Shown: in pieces, positions 28,470 to 37,106 of the stretch
Position numbering within the stretch: position 1 is the stretch's first letter
Layout of the letters: each line of letters begins with the position of its first letter
NCBI GenBank assembly: GCA_033764055.1
Contig: JANRJI010000090.1
Location: forward strand, 1 to 64,000
DNA length: 64,000 nucleotides
From: Ga0077555 sp033764055
Lineage (GTDB): Bacteria; Pseudomonadota; Alphaproteobacteria; Rhizobiales; Hyphomicrobiaceae
Direction of reading: 5' to 3'
Notes under the pieces: model-generated
Seen by the model: the letters and a program-made list of their open reading frames with translations, nothing else
Database searches by the model: none
What the model was told of the DNA's origin: nothing
Program-made: the position numbers and the translations under genes

Positions 28470-29588
28470 TCACACCCGCATCGGCATCAAAACGTAGAGC
28501 GCGCGATCGTCGCCGCCGTCCTTGACGATCGTCGGCGAGCCCGGATCGGCCAGCATGAACTGCAGGGTGTCGGATTCGAGTTGGCCCGAGATGTCGAGCA
28601 GGTAGCGATGATTGAAACCGATCTCGATGGTATTGGCGCTGTAGTCGATCGGCAGCTCCTCAGTGGCGCTGCCGCCGTCCGGATTGGTCACCGACAGAAC
28701 CAGCTTTTCCGGCGCGATGGCGAGCTTCACCGCGCGGCCGCGCTCGCTGGCGATGGTGGCCACTCGATCGACCGCCGACATGAAGGTCGCGTTCGACACC
28801 TTCATCGACTTGTCGTTCGCCTGCGGGATGACGCGCTGATAGTCCGGGAACGTCCCGTCGATCAGCTTGGACGTCAGAGTGATCGGTCCGATCTCAAACC
28901 GGACTTTGGCCGCCGAGACGCCCACAGTGATGACCGCATCCGTCGCCTCGATCAGGCGGTGCAGCTCGTGCACGGTCTTTCTCGGTACGATGATGCCGGG
29001 CATGCCGGCTGCGCCCGCCGGGCATTCGACGTCCAGCTGGGCGAGGCGATGGCCGTCGGTGGCCACGGCGCGAAGCGTCGGGCTGCCAGCGCGCTCGGCC
29101 GTGTGCAGGTAAATGCCGTTCAGGTAGTAGCGCGTCTCCTCGGTCGAGATGGCGAAGCGGGTCTTCTCGATCAGGGCCTTTAGATCCGCAGCCGGCACCT
29201 CGAAGGTGTGGCTCATCTCACCGGCGGCAAGATCCGGGAAGTCGTCCGCTGCGATGGTCTGCAGGGCGAAGCGGGAGTTGCCCGACCGGATCGTCAGGCG
29301 CTCGCGCTCGGCATCGCGCACGATCTCAACCTCGCTGCCGTCCGGCAGCTTGCGCACGATGTCGTGCAGCATGTGGGCCGGCACCGTCACGGCGCCGGGT
29401 TGCTCGATCTCGGCCGAGACCGCCTCGACCACCTCACGCTCCAGATCCGTCGCCTTGAGCTCCAGCGAGGCGCCGGTGGCCTTCAACAGCACGTTGGACA
29501 GGATCGGGATGGTGGTGCGGCGCTCGACGACGCTCGTGACGTGCCCGAGCGCGCGCATGAGCTCGCTGCGTTCGATCACCAGCCGCAT
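28470..29588 (-). CDS. dnaN: DNA polymerase III beta sliding clamp
   Basis: DnaN forms the dimeric ring that tethers polymerase III and repair enzymes to DNA. The 372-residue protein has three clamp-fold domains of about 120 residues each: start MRLVIERSELMRALGHVTSV with RRTTIPILSNVLL, domain 2 around TRFAISTEETRYYLNGI and TDGHRLA, domain 3 ending in the conserved YVLMPMRV. All are intact. In many alphaproteobacteria dnaA lies upstream. Here the upstream neighbour is a divergent catabolic gene, and no DnaA-box cluster is visible in the 259-base gap, so this is not an obvious replication origin. Confidence 0.98.
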   Translation of the reverse strand: MRLVIERSELMRALGHVTSVVERRTTIPILSNVLLKATGASLELKATDLEREVVEAVSAEIEQPGAVTVPAHMLHDIVRKLPDGSEVEIVRDAERERLTIRSGNSRFALQTIAADDFPDLAAGEMSHTFEVPAADLKALIEKTRFAISTEETRYYLNGIYLHTAERAGSPTLRAVATDGHRLAQLDVECPAGAAGMPGIIVPRKTVHELHRLIEATDAVITVGVSAAKVRFEIGPITLTSKLIDGTFPDYQRVIPQANDKSMKVSNATFMSAVDRVATIASERGRAVKLAIAPEKLVLSVTNPDGGSATEELPIDYSANTIEIGFNHRYLLDISGQLESDTLQFMLADPGSPTIVKDGGDDRALYVLMPMRV

Positions 29589-29847
29589 GGATCAGGCCTC
29601 TATACGTTCCATCAACCCCGACGCGCGATGCCGGCCACCGTTCCGGGGCAGAAACCCGTCCGCCGCCCTCGATACCAGGACGCCGCCCGAGCCACTGCGC
29701 GATAGGGAGAATCGTTGTTGTGCGAACTTGACCCGGACTGGCACAATTTGCAAGGGCGGCCATGCTGTCGCCAGAGGTCGGCGGCCGATCGACGTCGACG
29801 TGACGCACCGGTGGGCGGCTGTCCCACCGGTCCAGAGGAGAGCCACC

Positions 29848-30849
29848 ATGCGCGTCGTCGCCCTCGAGGAGCATTTCTCCGTACCCCATCTCGTCCGGCG
29901 CATTGGGCCCGATGCTATCGCCCGTCGCGGGTTCCGACCGCGCAAGGCGCCGCAGGCCGGTCCCAATCCGCTCGACCTGCTGCCGGAGATCGGAGCGGTG
30001 CGCATGGCTGCCATGGACGAGGCCGGCGTCACTGTGCAAGTGCTGTCCAATAGCGGCCCGGGACCGGACCTGGTTCCGGGAGCGGACGGCGTCACCATGG
30101 CGCGCGAGATGAACGATCATCTCGCCGAGGCGATCAGGCGCCATCCCGATCGGCTCGCCGGCTTCGCCGTGCTGCCCATGCAGAGCCCCGACGCATGTCC
30201 GGCCGAGCTCAGGCGTTGCGTCAGGGACCTCGGCTTCGTCGGCGTCAACATCAACGGCACCACCGAGGGCCGTTTCCTCGATCATGCTGCCTACGAGCCG
30301 CTGCTCGCCGAGGCCGTGACGCTGGACGTGCCGATCTACGTCCACCCCCACCTGGCTCCCGAGACCGTGCGCCAGGCCTACTTCTCGGGCATCGATCAGG
30401 GTCCGGCACGCGTGCTGGAGGCGGCCGGCTGGGGCTGGCACCAGGAGACGGCCCTGCACATCTTGCGCCTCGTCCTGACCGGCACGCTCGACCGCCATCC
30501 GCGCCTCAAGCTGATCATTGGCCACATGGGCGAGATGCTGCCGATGATGTTGGCGCGTGCCGATGATGTGTTTGCGCTCGACATCGAGCACTTGCGTCGC
30601 CCGATCAGCCGGGCCATCACCGATCAGGTGTGGGTAACCACCAGCGGCATCTTCACGGAGCCACCCTTTCTCGCCGCCCTGCTGACGTTTGGCATCGACC
30701 GGCTGATGTTCTCGGTCGACTATCCCTATGCGTCCAACATGAAGGGCCGCGGATTTCTCGACCGGCTGTCGCTTGCACCGGCCGACATGGCCAAACTCTG
30801 CCACGGCAATGCCGACGCGCTGCTCAAGCTCAACACCCGGGCAGCCTGA
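29848..30849 (+). CDS. Amidohydrolase 2 family, decarboxylase-like (gamma-resorcylate decarboxylase/LigW group)
   Basis: A 333-residue TIM-barrel metal enzyme. Its start MRVVALEEHF and the order of further ligands (IYVHPHL, IIGHMGE, MFSVDYPY) match the amidohydrolase-2 group, which includes gamma-resorcylate decarboxylase and 5-carboxyvanillate decarboxylase. These use a divalent metal for non-oxidative decarboxylation of aromatic acids; hydrolases with the same fold cannot be excluded. A clear AGAGGAGAG site precedes the ATG. The stop is followed 57 bases later by an SDR gene on the same strand, and an enolase-superfamily gene follows that, so the three probably form one catabolic operon. 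Confidence 0.85.
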   Translation: MRVVALEEHFSVPHLVRRIGPDAIARRGFRPRKAPQAGPNPLDLLPEIGAVRMAAMDEAGVTVQVLSNSGPGPDLVPGADGVTMAREMNDHLAEAIRRHPDRLAGFAVLPMQSPDACPAELRRCVRDLGFVGVNINGTTEGRFLDHAAYEPLLAEAVTLDVPIYVHPHLAPETVRQAYFSGIDQGPARVLEAAGWGWHQETALHILRLVLTGTLDRHPRLKLIIGHMGEMLPMMLARADDVFALDIEHLRRPISRAITDQVWVTTSGIFTEPPFLAALLTFGIDRLMFSVDYPYASNMKGRGFLDRLSLAPADMAKLCHGNADALLKLNTRAA

Positions 30850-30906
30850 GCACGGCGCCGCATGGACGGCACATCACCCCCCATACGCCCAAGAGGAGAC
30901 GCTCGA

Positions 30907-31767
30907 ATGGTCCACCCTCCCGGAGCCAATCCGACCGGCAAGCAGGTCGCCGTCATCATCGGCGCCACGTCCAAGTGGCAGTCGGACGGACGCAATACCA
31001 AGCTGGCGCACGGCAAGGCGCTGGACGACAGCCACCTGCCCGTCGGCGTCCGGTGGGGCATCGGCGGCGCCATCTCGCAGAAGTTCGCCAGGGAGGGCTT
31101 TTTCGTCGTCATGACGACACGGAAAGCCGAGAACGCCCGCGGGCTCGAGGCAGCGATCAGAGAGCAGGGTGGCGCCTCCATGACGGTCGAGCTCGACCTC
31201 GTCTCGCAGGAATCGATCGCGTCGGCCTTCGCCACGATCCGCCGCGAGGTCGGCGATCCGCACGTGCTGATCTACAATGCCGGCTACCTCGAAGGCCGCG
31301 ACCTGCCCCCGGAGAAGGAGCTGCTCGAGCACATCCCCGTGGAGATGTTCGATACCGCCCAGCACATCTCGAGCCGCGGGCCCTTCCTGGTGGCCAAGGA
31401 GGTGCTGCCGGCCATGCGCAAGCGCGGCGAGGGATCGTTCTTCTTCTCGAACAACTCGAAGTCGCTCCGGGGCACGAAGCGCAAGACCGGCGAGTCGCTC
31501 TATTATCCCCGCGTCCTGATGCGCACGCTCGCGCAAGTGCTCACCGAGGAATACTCCGAGCACGGCATCCACGTCGCCAACGTGGTGATCGACGGCACGA
31601 TCGACTCGCCGGGCACGCGGGCGTTGCCGAAAGCTCAGAAGAACCCCGATCTGGTGATGAATCCGGTCAAGATCGCCGAGGCCTTCTACTACCTGCATAC
31701 CCAGGACAAGTCGGCCTGGACCCACGAGTTGCAGCTCACGCCCTTCTCGACTAGGCCGAGCTACTGA
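30907..31767 (+). CDS. SDR family protein with a 27-residue insertion in the cofactor loop
   Basis: A 286-residue SDR-fold protein. The first strand and loop (VAVIIGATSK, residues 14-23) should run straight into GIGGAI, but residues 24-50 (WQSDGRNTKLAHGK to VRW) intervene before GIGGAISQKFAREGF. The rest is standard: VVMTTRKAEN, LDLVSQES, IYNAGY (NAG motif), FFFSNNSKS near residue 185 and LYYPRVLMRTLAQVL where YxxxK is expected. There the lysine position is hydrophobic, so the catalytic tetrad is incomplete. It may bind an unusual cofactor or have lost dehydrogenase activity. AGGAG precedes the ATG. It lies between the amidohydrolase and enolase-superfamily genes. Confidence 0.82.
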   Translation: MVHPPGANPTGKQVAVIIGATSKWQSDGRNTKLAHGKALDDSHLPVGVRWGIGGAISQKFAREGFFVVMTTRKAENARGLEAAIREQGGASMTVELDLVSQESIASAFATIRREVGDPHVLIYNAGYLEGRDLPPEKELLEHIPVEMFDTAQHISSRGPFLVAKEVLPAMRKRGEGSFFFSNNSKSLRGTKRKTGESLYYPRVLMRTLAQVLTEEYSEHGIHVANVVIDGTIDSPGTRALPKAQKNPDLVMNPVKIAEAFYYLHTQDKSAWTHELQLTPFSTRPSY

Positions 31768-31904
31768 GGTAAGGGCTGGCCCAGGCGCCCGCGCGCCGCA
31801 AGCGCCGGGCCCCGCCGGGTCCCCGACCATCCCGCCGATCGGCCCTGGCCGCGCAGCGGCTCGCCGTGGCAGGCTCCTGCCCGACGAGGCAGAGGAGCAG
31901 CCGC

Positions 31905-33014
31905 ATGCGTATCCATTCGATCGAGGCCATAGCCATCGATATTCCGCTGACGAAGAACTTCGGCGGCGCCACCTATTCCGTCCTGAAGCGCTCGACCGTC
32001 GTGACCAGGCTGCGGACCGAGGGCGGCCTCGTCAGCGAGATCTACAATGGCGACAATCGCGCCGACGGTCCCGAGATCTGCCGCCTGATCCACGAGGCGC
32101 TCGCCCCGGCGGTGAAGGGGCTCGACATTTTCAGCGTCGAGCGCATCTCCGAGCGGCTCAATGCATTCACGGTCGCGAACGGCGACCGCAAGGTGCTGCT
32201 CGAGGCCATAGCCTGCATCGATTGCGCCGTCTGGGACGTCATGGGCAAGGCGGTCGGCCGAACCGTCAACGAGCTGCTGGGCGGCTATCGTCGCGAGATC
32301 CCGATCATCTCGATTGGCGGCTACTACATGGCGGGCAAGACGCTCGCCGACATCGGTGCCGAGATGGAGCAGTACAAGCGCGCCGGCATGGTGGGCTGCA
32401 AATTCAAGGTCGGCGGCCTTTCGCCGGAGGCGGACGCCGAGCGCGTGGCGGCAGCACGCCAAGCCGCGGGCCCGGACTTCATGCTGTGCGTCGACGCCAA
32501 CCGGGGCTGGTCCGCACAGGACGCGATCCGCTTCGCAAGGCTGATCGAGCCGCTCGACATCGCCTGGTTCGAGGAGCCCTGCCACTGGTACGATGACGCG
32601 GAGATGATGGCGCGCGTACGACGCTCCATCCGCATCCCGGTCAATGCGGGCCAGTCCGAGATCACCAGCCACGGCGTCCGTCGCCTGCTCGACGCCGATG
32701 CCGTGGATTATGTCAATGTCGATGTCTCTGAGTGCGGCGGCGTCACCGACTGGCGCCGCTCGGCCGCCCTGTGCTGGGCAGCGGGCGTCCGCATCGCCCA
32801 CCACGAGGAATCACAGATCGCCCTGCACCTCCTCACGGCAATTCCACACGGGACCTACGCCGAGTGCTTCGCCGATCCGGCGCGCGACCCGGTCTGGCAG
32901 TCGATGTGGGCAAACCGGCCGGCGATCAAGGGCGGTATGATGGAGGTGCCCTCGGGCGCCGGCTTCGGGCTCGAGCTCGACAAAGCGATGATCCAGAGGT
33001 TTCGCGTGAACTGA
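31905..33014 (+). CDS. Mandelate racemase/muconate-lactonizing enzyme family protein
   Basis: A 369-residue enolase-superfamily enzyme, which abstracts a proton alpha to a carboxylate with a Mg-stabilised enolate. The capping domain occupies about 1-125. The barrel shows the KxK base (CKFKVGG, near residue 167), metal ligands in VDANRGW, WFEEP and NAGQSE, and HHEES near residue 300. This supports a racemase or sugar-acid dehydratase rather than a cycloisomerase, but the substrate is unknown. AGAGGAG precedes the ATG. Last gene of the amidohydrolase-SDR-enolase group; its stop overlaps a terminator hairpin. Confidence 0.86.
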   Translation: MRIHSIEAIAIDIPLTKNFGGATYSVLKRSTVVTRLRTEGGLVSEIYNGDNRADGPEICRLIHEALAPAVKGLDIFSVERISERLNAFTVANGDRKVLLEAIACIDCAVWDVMGKAVGRTVNELLGGYRREIPIISIGGYYMAGKTLADIGAEMEQYKRAGMVGCKFKVGGLSPEADAERVAAARQAAGPDFMLCVDANRGWSAQDAIRFARLIEPLDIAWFEEPCHWYDDAEMMARVRRSIRIPVNAGQSEITSHGVRRLLDADAVDYVNVDVSECGGVTDWRRSAALCWAAGVRIAHHEESQIALHLLTAIPHGTYAECFADPARDPVWQSMWANRPAIKGGMMEVPSGAGFGLELDKAMIQRFRVN

Positions 33015-33037
33015 GCCGGCCGGCCGCGGGCCGGCTC
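33013..33037 (+). terminator. Hairpin at the end of the enolase-superfamily gene
   Basis: Perfect 9-bp stem (GAGCCGGCC with GGCCGGCTC) and 7-base loop, starting inside the stop codon. It ends the preceding operon before a convergent gene. Its core matches the hairpin at 7572-7592. Confidence 0.6.
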
Positions 33038-33072
33038 GAGCCGGCACCGCGGCCAGCCGACGACGCGTCAGA

Positions 33073-34815
33073 TCAGTTGAACAGGAGCTCGAACAGGGTT
33101 TTCGGCTTTTGTGACTTGCGGCCACTCGAGCCGCCACCGCCTCCGCGCCACGGATCACTGCCCCACGGCACCCATGCTTGGCTTGAGCCATCGCTCGGGC
33201 GCGGCCTCGGCTTGGGTGCCTGCCGCTGCGTGACATCGGTCGGCGCCGCTTGCTCCGCAATCTCACGCGCCCGCGGCCCCTTGAAGGGGTATTCCTGCTT
33301 GAAGCCATCGATATCGGTGACGACCAGCTTGTCCTCCTCCCAGCTCCAGCTGGCCTGTCGCTGGCCCTGGCGGATGGTCTCCACCGCGAGGATCGAGCGC
33401 GCCTGGAGGTCCAGCACGGCGGCGTGCTCGACCTCCTCCGCACCCGTCTTCGCATCGCCGTGACCCGCGATGAAGCGCAGGATACCGACGCCCGCCTGGG
33501 CGCCGCCCTTGACCTCGAACTCGACGATGCGCGGAGCGCCCGCACTCAACATCTCGAGTGGAACGTTCAATCGCGGGTACTCTGCGTTGGTGGTGTAGTA
33601 GCGGCCCTGGCGGGTGAAAACCCGCCACCGGTCGAATGCGAGCTCGCGGGCTTCCGCATCGACCGCCACCTCGCCTCCGAGCCGCTCGAGCGACTGCACC
33701 GCCTCGCGCAGGTGTGGCCGACCGGCAACGGCCTCACGCAACGCAGCGACCGCCTCCTCGCGCTGGCCAGTGAGCTCGAGCAACTCGCCGCGCGCCCATT
33801 GGACCTCCGGCCGAGTGGGCTCGAGACGCAACGCGCGCTCGAGATCCCGCTGGCCGAGATCGGCCTGCCCCATCATCTTGTAGACGATCGCGCGGTAAGC
33901 ATAGGCTTGCCCGGAGCGCGGCTCGATCTCGAGTGCCTTGGCGAGGCTGTCGAGCGCTGCCTCGAAATTGCCGCCACGCGCCTGTGCAAGGGCCAAGCCC
34001 TCCACCGCAGCGCTCGATTTCGGCAACAGCTCCGCACCCCGTTGGAAATCCTTGATGGCCGCAGCCGGATTGCGGACGGCGAGGTGGGCATAGCCCCTCG
34101 ACACGTACAGCTCGCCGTTGCCGCCGTCGAAGGTGATGGCCCGGCTCAGATCCTCGATCGCCTCGTCGAAGCGCCCGATCAGTCCGTGAGCCTCGGCCCG
34201 CATGCGGTAGCCCGGTCCGTAGCGTGTGTCACTGCCGACCGCCCGGTTGAGGTCCCTGATGGCTGCATGGGGCCGGTTCATCTGCAGATTGAGCCGGGCC
34301 AGCCCGCCGTAAGCCGCGGGTGTCTTGGGCGCGAGCCGCGCCGCCCGCGCGAAATCACGGGCGGCCGCCTCATGGTCACCGGCCAGCGCGCGGCCGTTGC
34401 CACGGTTGACGAGGGCTGCGGCATAGCCCGGGGCCAACGTCAGAGCGCGGTTGAAGTCTTTCTCTGCCTCGGCGGCGAGGCCGAGCGCCAGGAGCACGTT
34501 TCCACGATTGTTGTAGGCCGAGGCCGACTCCGGCGCGAGTTGCACGGACTGGTTGAAATCCTCGATCGCAGCCCGCAGGCGATTGAGCCGGGCATTGGCA
34601 ACGCCGCGATCGTTGAGGAGCTGGGCGCGACGGTCGTTCGACAGCGTCTGGTCCGTGAGAGCAGCGGCGTAGAGCAGGACGGCCTGCTCGGCCTGTCCGC
34701 GCTGGAGCGCCGTGGCCGCCTCCTTGGCCTTGGCCATTCCCTCGTCACCCGGCGCCGCACCGGCATCCAGGCCGCCGACGAGGACGAGCAGCATCAGGAT
34801 CACAAGCCTCAGCAT
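33073..34815 (-). CDS. Secreted TPR-repeat protein
   Basis: A 580-residue exported protein: signal sequence (MLRLVILMLLVLVGGLDAGA), then about ten tetratricopeptide repeats from residue 30 to 400. Examples are AYNNRGNVLLALGLAAEAEK, AALVNRGNGRALAGDHEAA and AYAYRAIVYKMMGQADLGQR. A beta-rich C-terminal domain of about 120 residues follows (WRVFTRQGRYYTTNAEYP), then a Gly/Ser/Lys-rich tail ending TLFELLFN. TPR arrays mediate protein-protein contacts; no enzymatic motif is visible. The C-terminal domain may bind a partner or wall component, but I do not recognise it. GAGG lies 7 bases before the chosen ATG. Confidence 0.82.
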   Translation of the reverse strand: MLRLVILMLLVLVGGLDAGAAPGDEGMAKAKEAATALQRGQAEQAVLLYAAALTDQTLSNDRRAQLLNDRGVANARLNRLRAAIEDFNQSVQLAPESASAYNNRGNVLLALGLAAEAEKDFNRALTLAPGYAAALVNRGNGRALAGDHEAAARDFARAARLAPKTPAAYGGLARLNLQMNRPHAAIRDLNRAVGSDTRYGPGYRMRAEAHGLIGRFDEAIEDLSRAITFDGGNGELYVSRGYAHLAVRNPAAAIKDFQRGAELLPKSSAAVEGLALAQARGGNFEAALDSLAKALEIEPRSGQAYAYRAIVYKMMGQADLGQRDLERALRLEPTRPEVQWARGELLELTGQREEAVAALREAVAGRPHLREAVQSLERLGGEVAVDAEARELAFDRWRVFTRQGRYYTTNAEYPRLNVPLEMLSAGAPRIVEFEVKGGAQAGVGILRFIAGHGDAKTGAEEVEHAAVLDLQARSILAVETIRQGQRQASWSWEEDKLVVTDIDGFKQEYPFKGPRAREIAEQAAPTDVTQRQAPKPRPRPSDGSSQAWVPWGSDPWRGGGGGSSGRKSQKPKTLFELLFN

Positions 34816-34988
34816 GGCGAGCCTCGCTCGTTGCAGACCCGCCGGCCATCTACGCCAGTCGGGCCGACGCGAAAGCACCGGTCGGCACCGCGAGTCGCGG
34901 CTCCATCCGGACAATGCCACGTGCGGCTCCCCTCTCTCAACAACGGCGCTTCGACCGTCCCCTTGCGCCACTGCCGCCTGTAGCTGCC

Positions 34989-35468
34989 TCAGGATATCTC
35001 GTCCTTGCGCAGTTTGCGCGCAAGCTTGTCCAGTACACCGTTGACGACCCGGGGCTCCTCGTCGCCCAGGAAGGCATGGGCCGCGTTGACATACTCGGTG
35101 ATGACGACACGAACCGGCACGTCCTTGCGCTCGACCAGCTCGAGGGTGCCGGCACGCAGGATCGCCCGAAGGATCGAGTCGATCCGCGTCAGGCGCCATC
35201 CCTCGGCGAGCTGGCCATCGATCAGCGGGTCGATCTCGCGCTGACGGCGCATCACGCCTTGCACGAGGCTGCGAAAGAAGTCGCGGTCGGCGTCGGCGAG
35301 CACCGGATCATCGGCAGCGCTGCCGAATCGCAGCGTCGCGAATTCGACCAGCACGTCATTGAGGTCGGTGCCGGCGATATCCATCTGGTAGAGCGCCTGT
35401 ATGGCCGCAATCCTGGCAGCCGTGCGAGGCGCCAGCGGAAGCTGCTGGCCGCCGGCGGGACTCTTCAT
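34989..35468 (-). CDS. nusB: Transcription antitermination factor NusB
   Basis: NusB binds boxA RNA with S10 (NusE) to promote antitermination of rRNA transcription. The 159-residue protein has the all-helical NusB fold: RTAARIAAIQALYQMDIAG near the start, DRDFFRSLVQGV in the middle, and RIDSILRAILRAGTLEL followed by VVITEYVNAAHAFLGDEEP and VNGVLDKLA, the strongly conserved C-terminal block. The start overlaps the ribH stop as ATGA, placing it last in the riboflavin operon, as is usual in alphaproteobacteria. Confidence 0.96.
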   Translation of the reverse strand: MKSPAGGQQLPLAPRTAARIAAIQALYQMDIAGTDLNDVLVEFATLRFGSAADDPVLADADRDFFRSLVQGVMRRQREIDPLIDGQLAEGWRLTRIDSILRAILRAGTLELVERKDVPVRVVITEYVNAAHAFLGDEEPRVVNGVLDKLARKLRKDEIS

Positions 35469-35950
35469 CCCGCGCGCTCCTCGAACGCCCGCCGGATCTC
35501 GATCAGCCGCAGCACGGCGCGGGCGGCGTCGCCGCCCTTGCCCTCGATACCGCCCGTCGCCCGAGCCATCGCCTGCTCCCTGGGGTCCACCGTCAGGATG
35601 CCGTTGCCCACCGGCATCTGCAGTTGAGCGGCGGCGTCGTAGAGCCAATGGTTGGCGTTGTTGCAGACGATGTCGTAGTGCGAGGTCTCGCCGCGGATCA
35701 CGCAGCCGAGCGCGACGATGCCGTCGTAGTCGAGAGCCCCGTCACCGGCCATCTGGATGACCTGCGCGATCTCGAGCGCACCGGGCACCGACACCTTCTC
35801 TGCCGTGGCGCCGGCGGCCTCGATGACCGCCACGGCACCGGCCAGCAGCTCGTCGGCGATGTCCTCGTAGTAGCGGGCCTCGATGATGAGGATGTTGGCG
35901 CCCTCGACCTTGCCCTCCGGCCCGCCGCCGCCCTGTCCCTTGCCTGCCAT
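35465..35950 (-). CDS. ribH: 6,7-dimethyl-8-ribityllumazine synthase
   Basis: RibH condenses 5-amino-6-ribitylaminouracil with 3,4-dihydroxy-2-butanone-4-phosphate to make lumazine. The 161-residue protein has a Gly-rich N-terminus, then the conserved ILIIEARYYEDIADELLAGA, VSVPGALEIAQVIQMA, ALGCVIRGETSHYDIV (substrate-binding GETxHxD) and PVGNGILTVDPREQAMAR. Complete and typical length. It begins 2 bases after the ribB stop and ends in an ATGA overlap with nusB. Confidence 0.97.
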   Translation of the reverse strand: MAGKGQGGGGPEGKVEGANILIIEARYYEDIADELLAGAVAVIEAAGATAEKVSVPGALEIAQVIQMAGDGALDYDGIVALGCVIRGETSHYDIVCNNANHWLYDAAAQLQMPVGNGILTVDPREQAMARATGGIEGKGGDAARAVLRLIEIRRAFEERAG

Positions 35951-35952
35951 GG

Positions 35953-37089
35953 CTATTCGATCCTCCGCGTGCCGGCCACCCAGAGGCCGTATCCCTCGAG
36001 GCCGATATACCGCGATTGCGGCTGGTTGGTGAGCAGAACCATCTCGGAGACGCCGAGGTCGCGGAGGATCTGCGAGCCGATTCCAATCTCCACGAGGCGG
36101 CGCTCCTGGCTGCGCCCCGCTGCGGGATTGGACTTGCGCGCCTGGATCCACTCCGACACCGAGTGTGGTCGCAGATCGCGGATCAGGACGATCACACCGC
36201 GGCCCTCACGTGAGATCAGATCCATGCATTTCTGCACCGAGCCCCGCGCGCGGTCGTTGTGAACGCCGAGCAGATCCGCCGCCATGTTGACCGCGTGCAC
36301 GCGCACCAGGACAGGGCCTGGACCGCTCACATCACCCTTGACCAGCGCCAGATGCTCGACCGGATCGACGGTGGTGACGAAGGTATGCAGGTCGAAGCTG
36401 CCGCCGTAGGCGCTGTCGACTTGCGTCGTGGCCGTTCGATCGACGATGCGGTCGTACTTCAGGCGATAGGCGATCAGATCCTCGATCGTGCCGACCTTGA
36501 GGCCGTGGCGCTGGGCGAACGGCACCAGATCGGGCATCCGCGCCATCGTGCCGTCGTCATTCATGATCTCGCAGATGACGCCGGACGGATAGAGCCCGGC
36601 GAGCCGCGCAAGATCCACCGAGGCCTCGGTGTGGCCCGCCCGCACGAGGACGCCGCCGCGCCGGGCGACCAGCGGGAAGACATGGCCGGGAGAGACGATG
36701 TCGTTGGCGCCTTTGGTCGGGTCGATGGCGGTGGCGATGGTACGCGCGCGGTCAGCTGCCGAGATGCCCGTAGCTATGCCCTCTCGAGCCTCGATCGAGA
36801 CAGTGAACGCCGTGCGGTTGCGAGCCTCGTTCTTCCGCGTCATGTACTCGAGGTTGAGCTGCTCGGCGCGATCCTCGGTGATCGACAGGCAGATGAGGCC
36901 GCGGCCGTAGCGCGCCATGAAATTGATGGCCTCCGGTGTGGCCATCTGGCCCGCGATCACGAGATCTCCTTCGTTCTCGCGATCCTCAGCGTCGACCAGG
37001 ATGATCATCCGGCCATTGCGAAAGTCGTCGAGCACGTCGGCGATCGGCGAGATGAAGCCTTTGCCTTCGGCGTATTCCACTCTCTGCAT
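35953..37089 (-). CDS. ribB: 3,4-dihydroxy-2-butanone-4-phosphate synthase with degenerate GTP cyclohydrolase II domain (RibBX type)
   Basis: The N-terminal 205 residues are an intact DHBP synthase, making the four-carbon precursor from ribulose-5-phosphate: DAEDRENEGDLVIAG (acidic metal loop), RAGHTEASVDLARLAG and YPSGVICEIMNDDGTMAR. The C-terminal 170 residues have the cyclohydrolase II fold, but the three zinc cysteines (CLTGD and CDCG in active RibA) are missing. The equivalent region reads RVHAVNMAADLLGVHNDRAR. The domain should be inactive for GTP, like the RibBX proteins described in alphaproteobacteria. The ATG overlaps no other gene; ribE ends 17 bases upstream. Confidence 0.94.
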   Translation of the reverse strand: MQRVEYAEGKGFISPIADVLDDFRNGRMIILVDAEDRENEGDLVIAGQMATPEAINFMARYGRGLICLSITEDRAEQLNLEYMTRKNEARNRTAFTVSIEAREGIATGISAADRARTIATAIDPTKGANDIVSPGHVFPLVARRGGVLVRAGHTEASVDLARLAGLYPSGVICEIMNDDGTMARMPDLVPFAQRHGLKVGTIEDLIAYRLKYDRIVDRTATTQVDSAYGGSFDLHTFVTTVDPVEHLALVKGDVSGPGPVLVRVHAVNMAADLLGVHNDRARGSVQKCMDLISREGRGVIVLIRDLRPHSVSEWIQARKSNPAAGRSQERRLVEIGIGSQILRDLGVSEMVLLTNQPQSRYIGLEGYGLWVAGTRRIE

Positions 37090-37106
37090 CGTCTTTTTCC
37101 TGCCTT

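Noticed and set aside
28252..29847. Possible replication origin beside dnaN
   Set aside because: dnaA is not in the window, and neither the 218-base nor the 259-base gap around dnaN contains recognisable DnaA boxes or an AT-rich unwinding stretch.
29434..30804. A 456-codon open frame on the minus strand
   Set aside because: Antisense to the amidohydrolase gene; its composition is that of a shadow frame.
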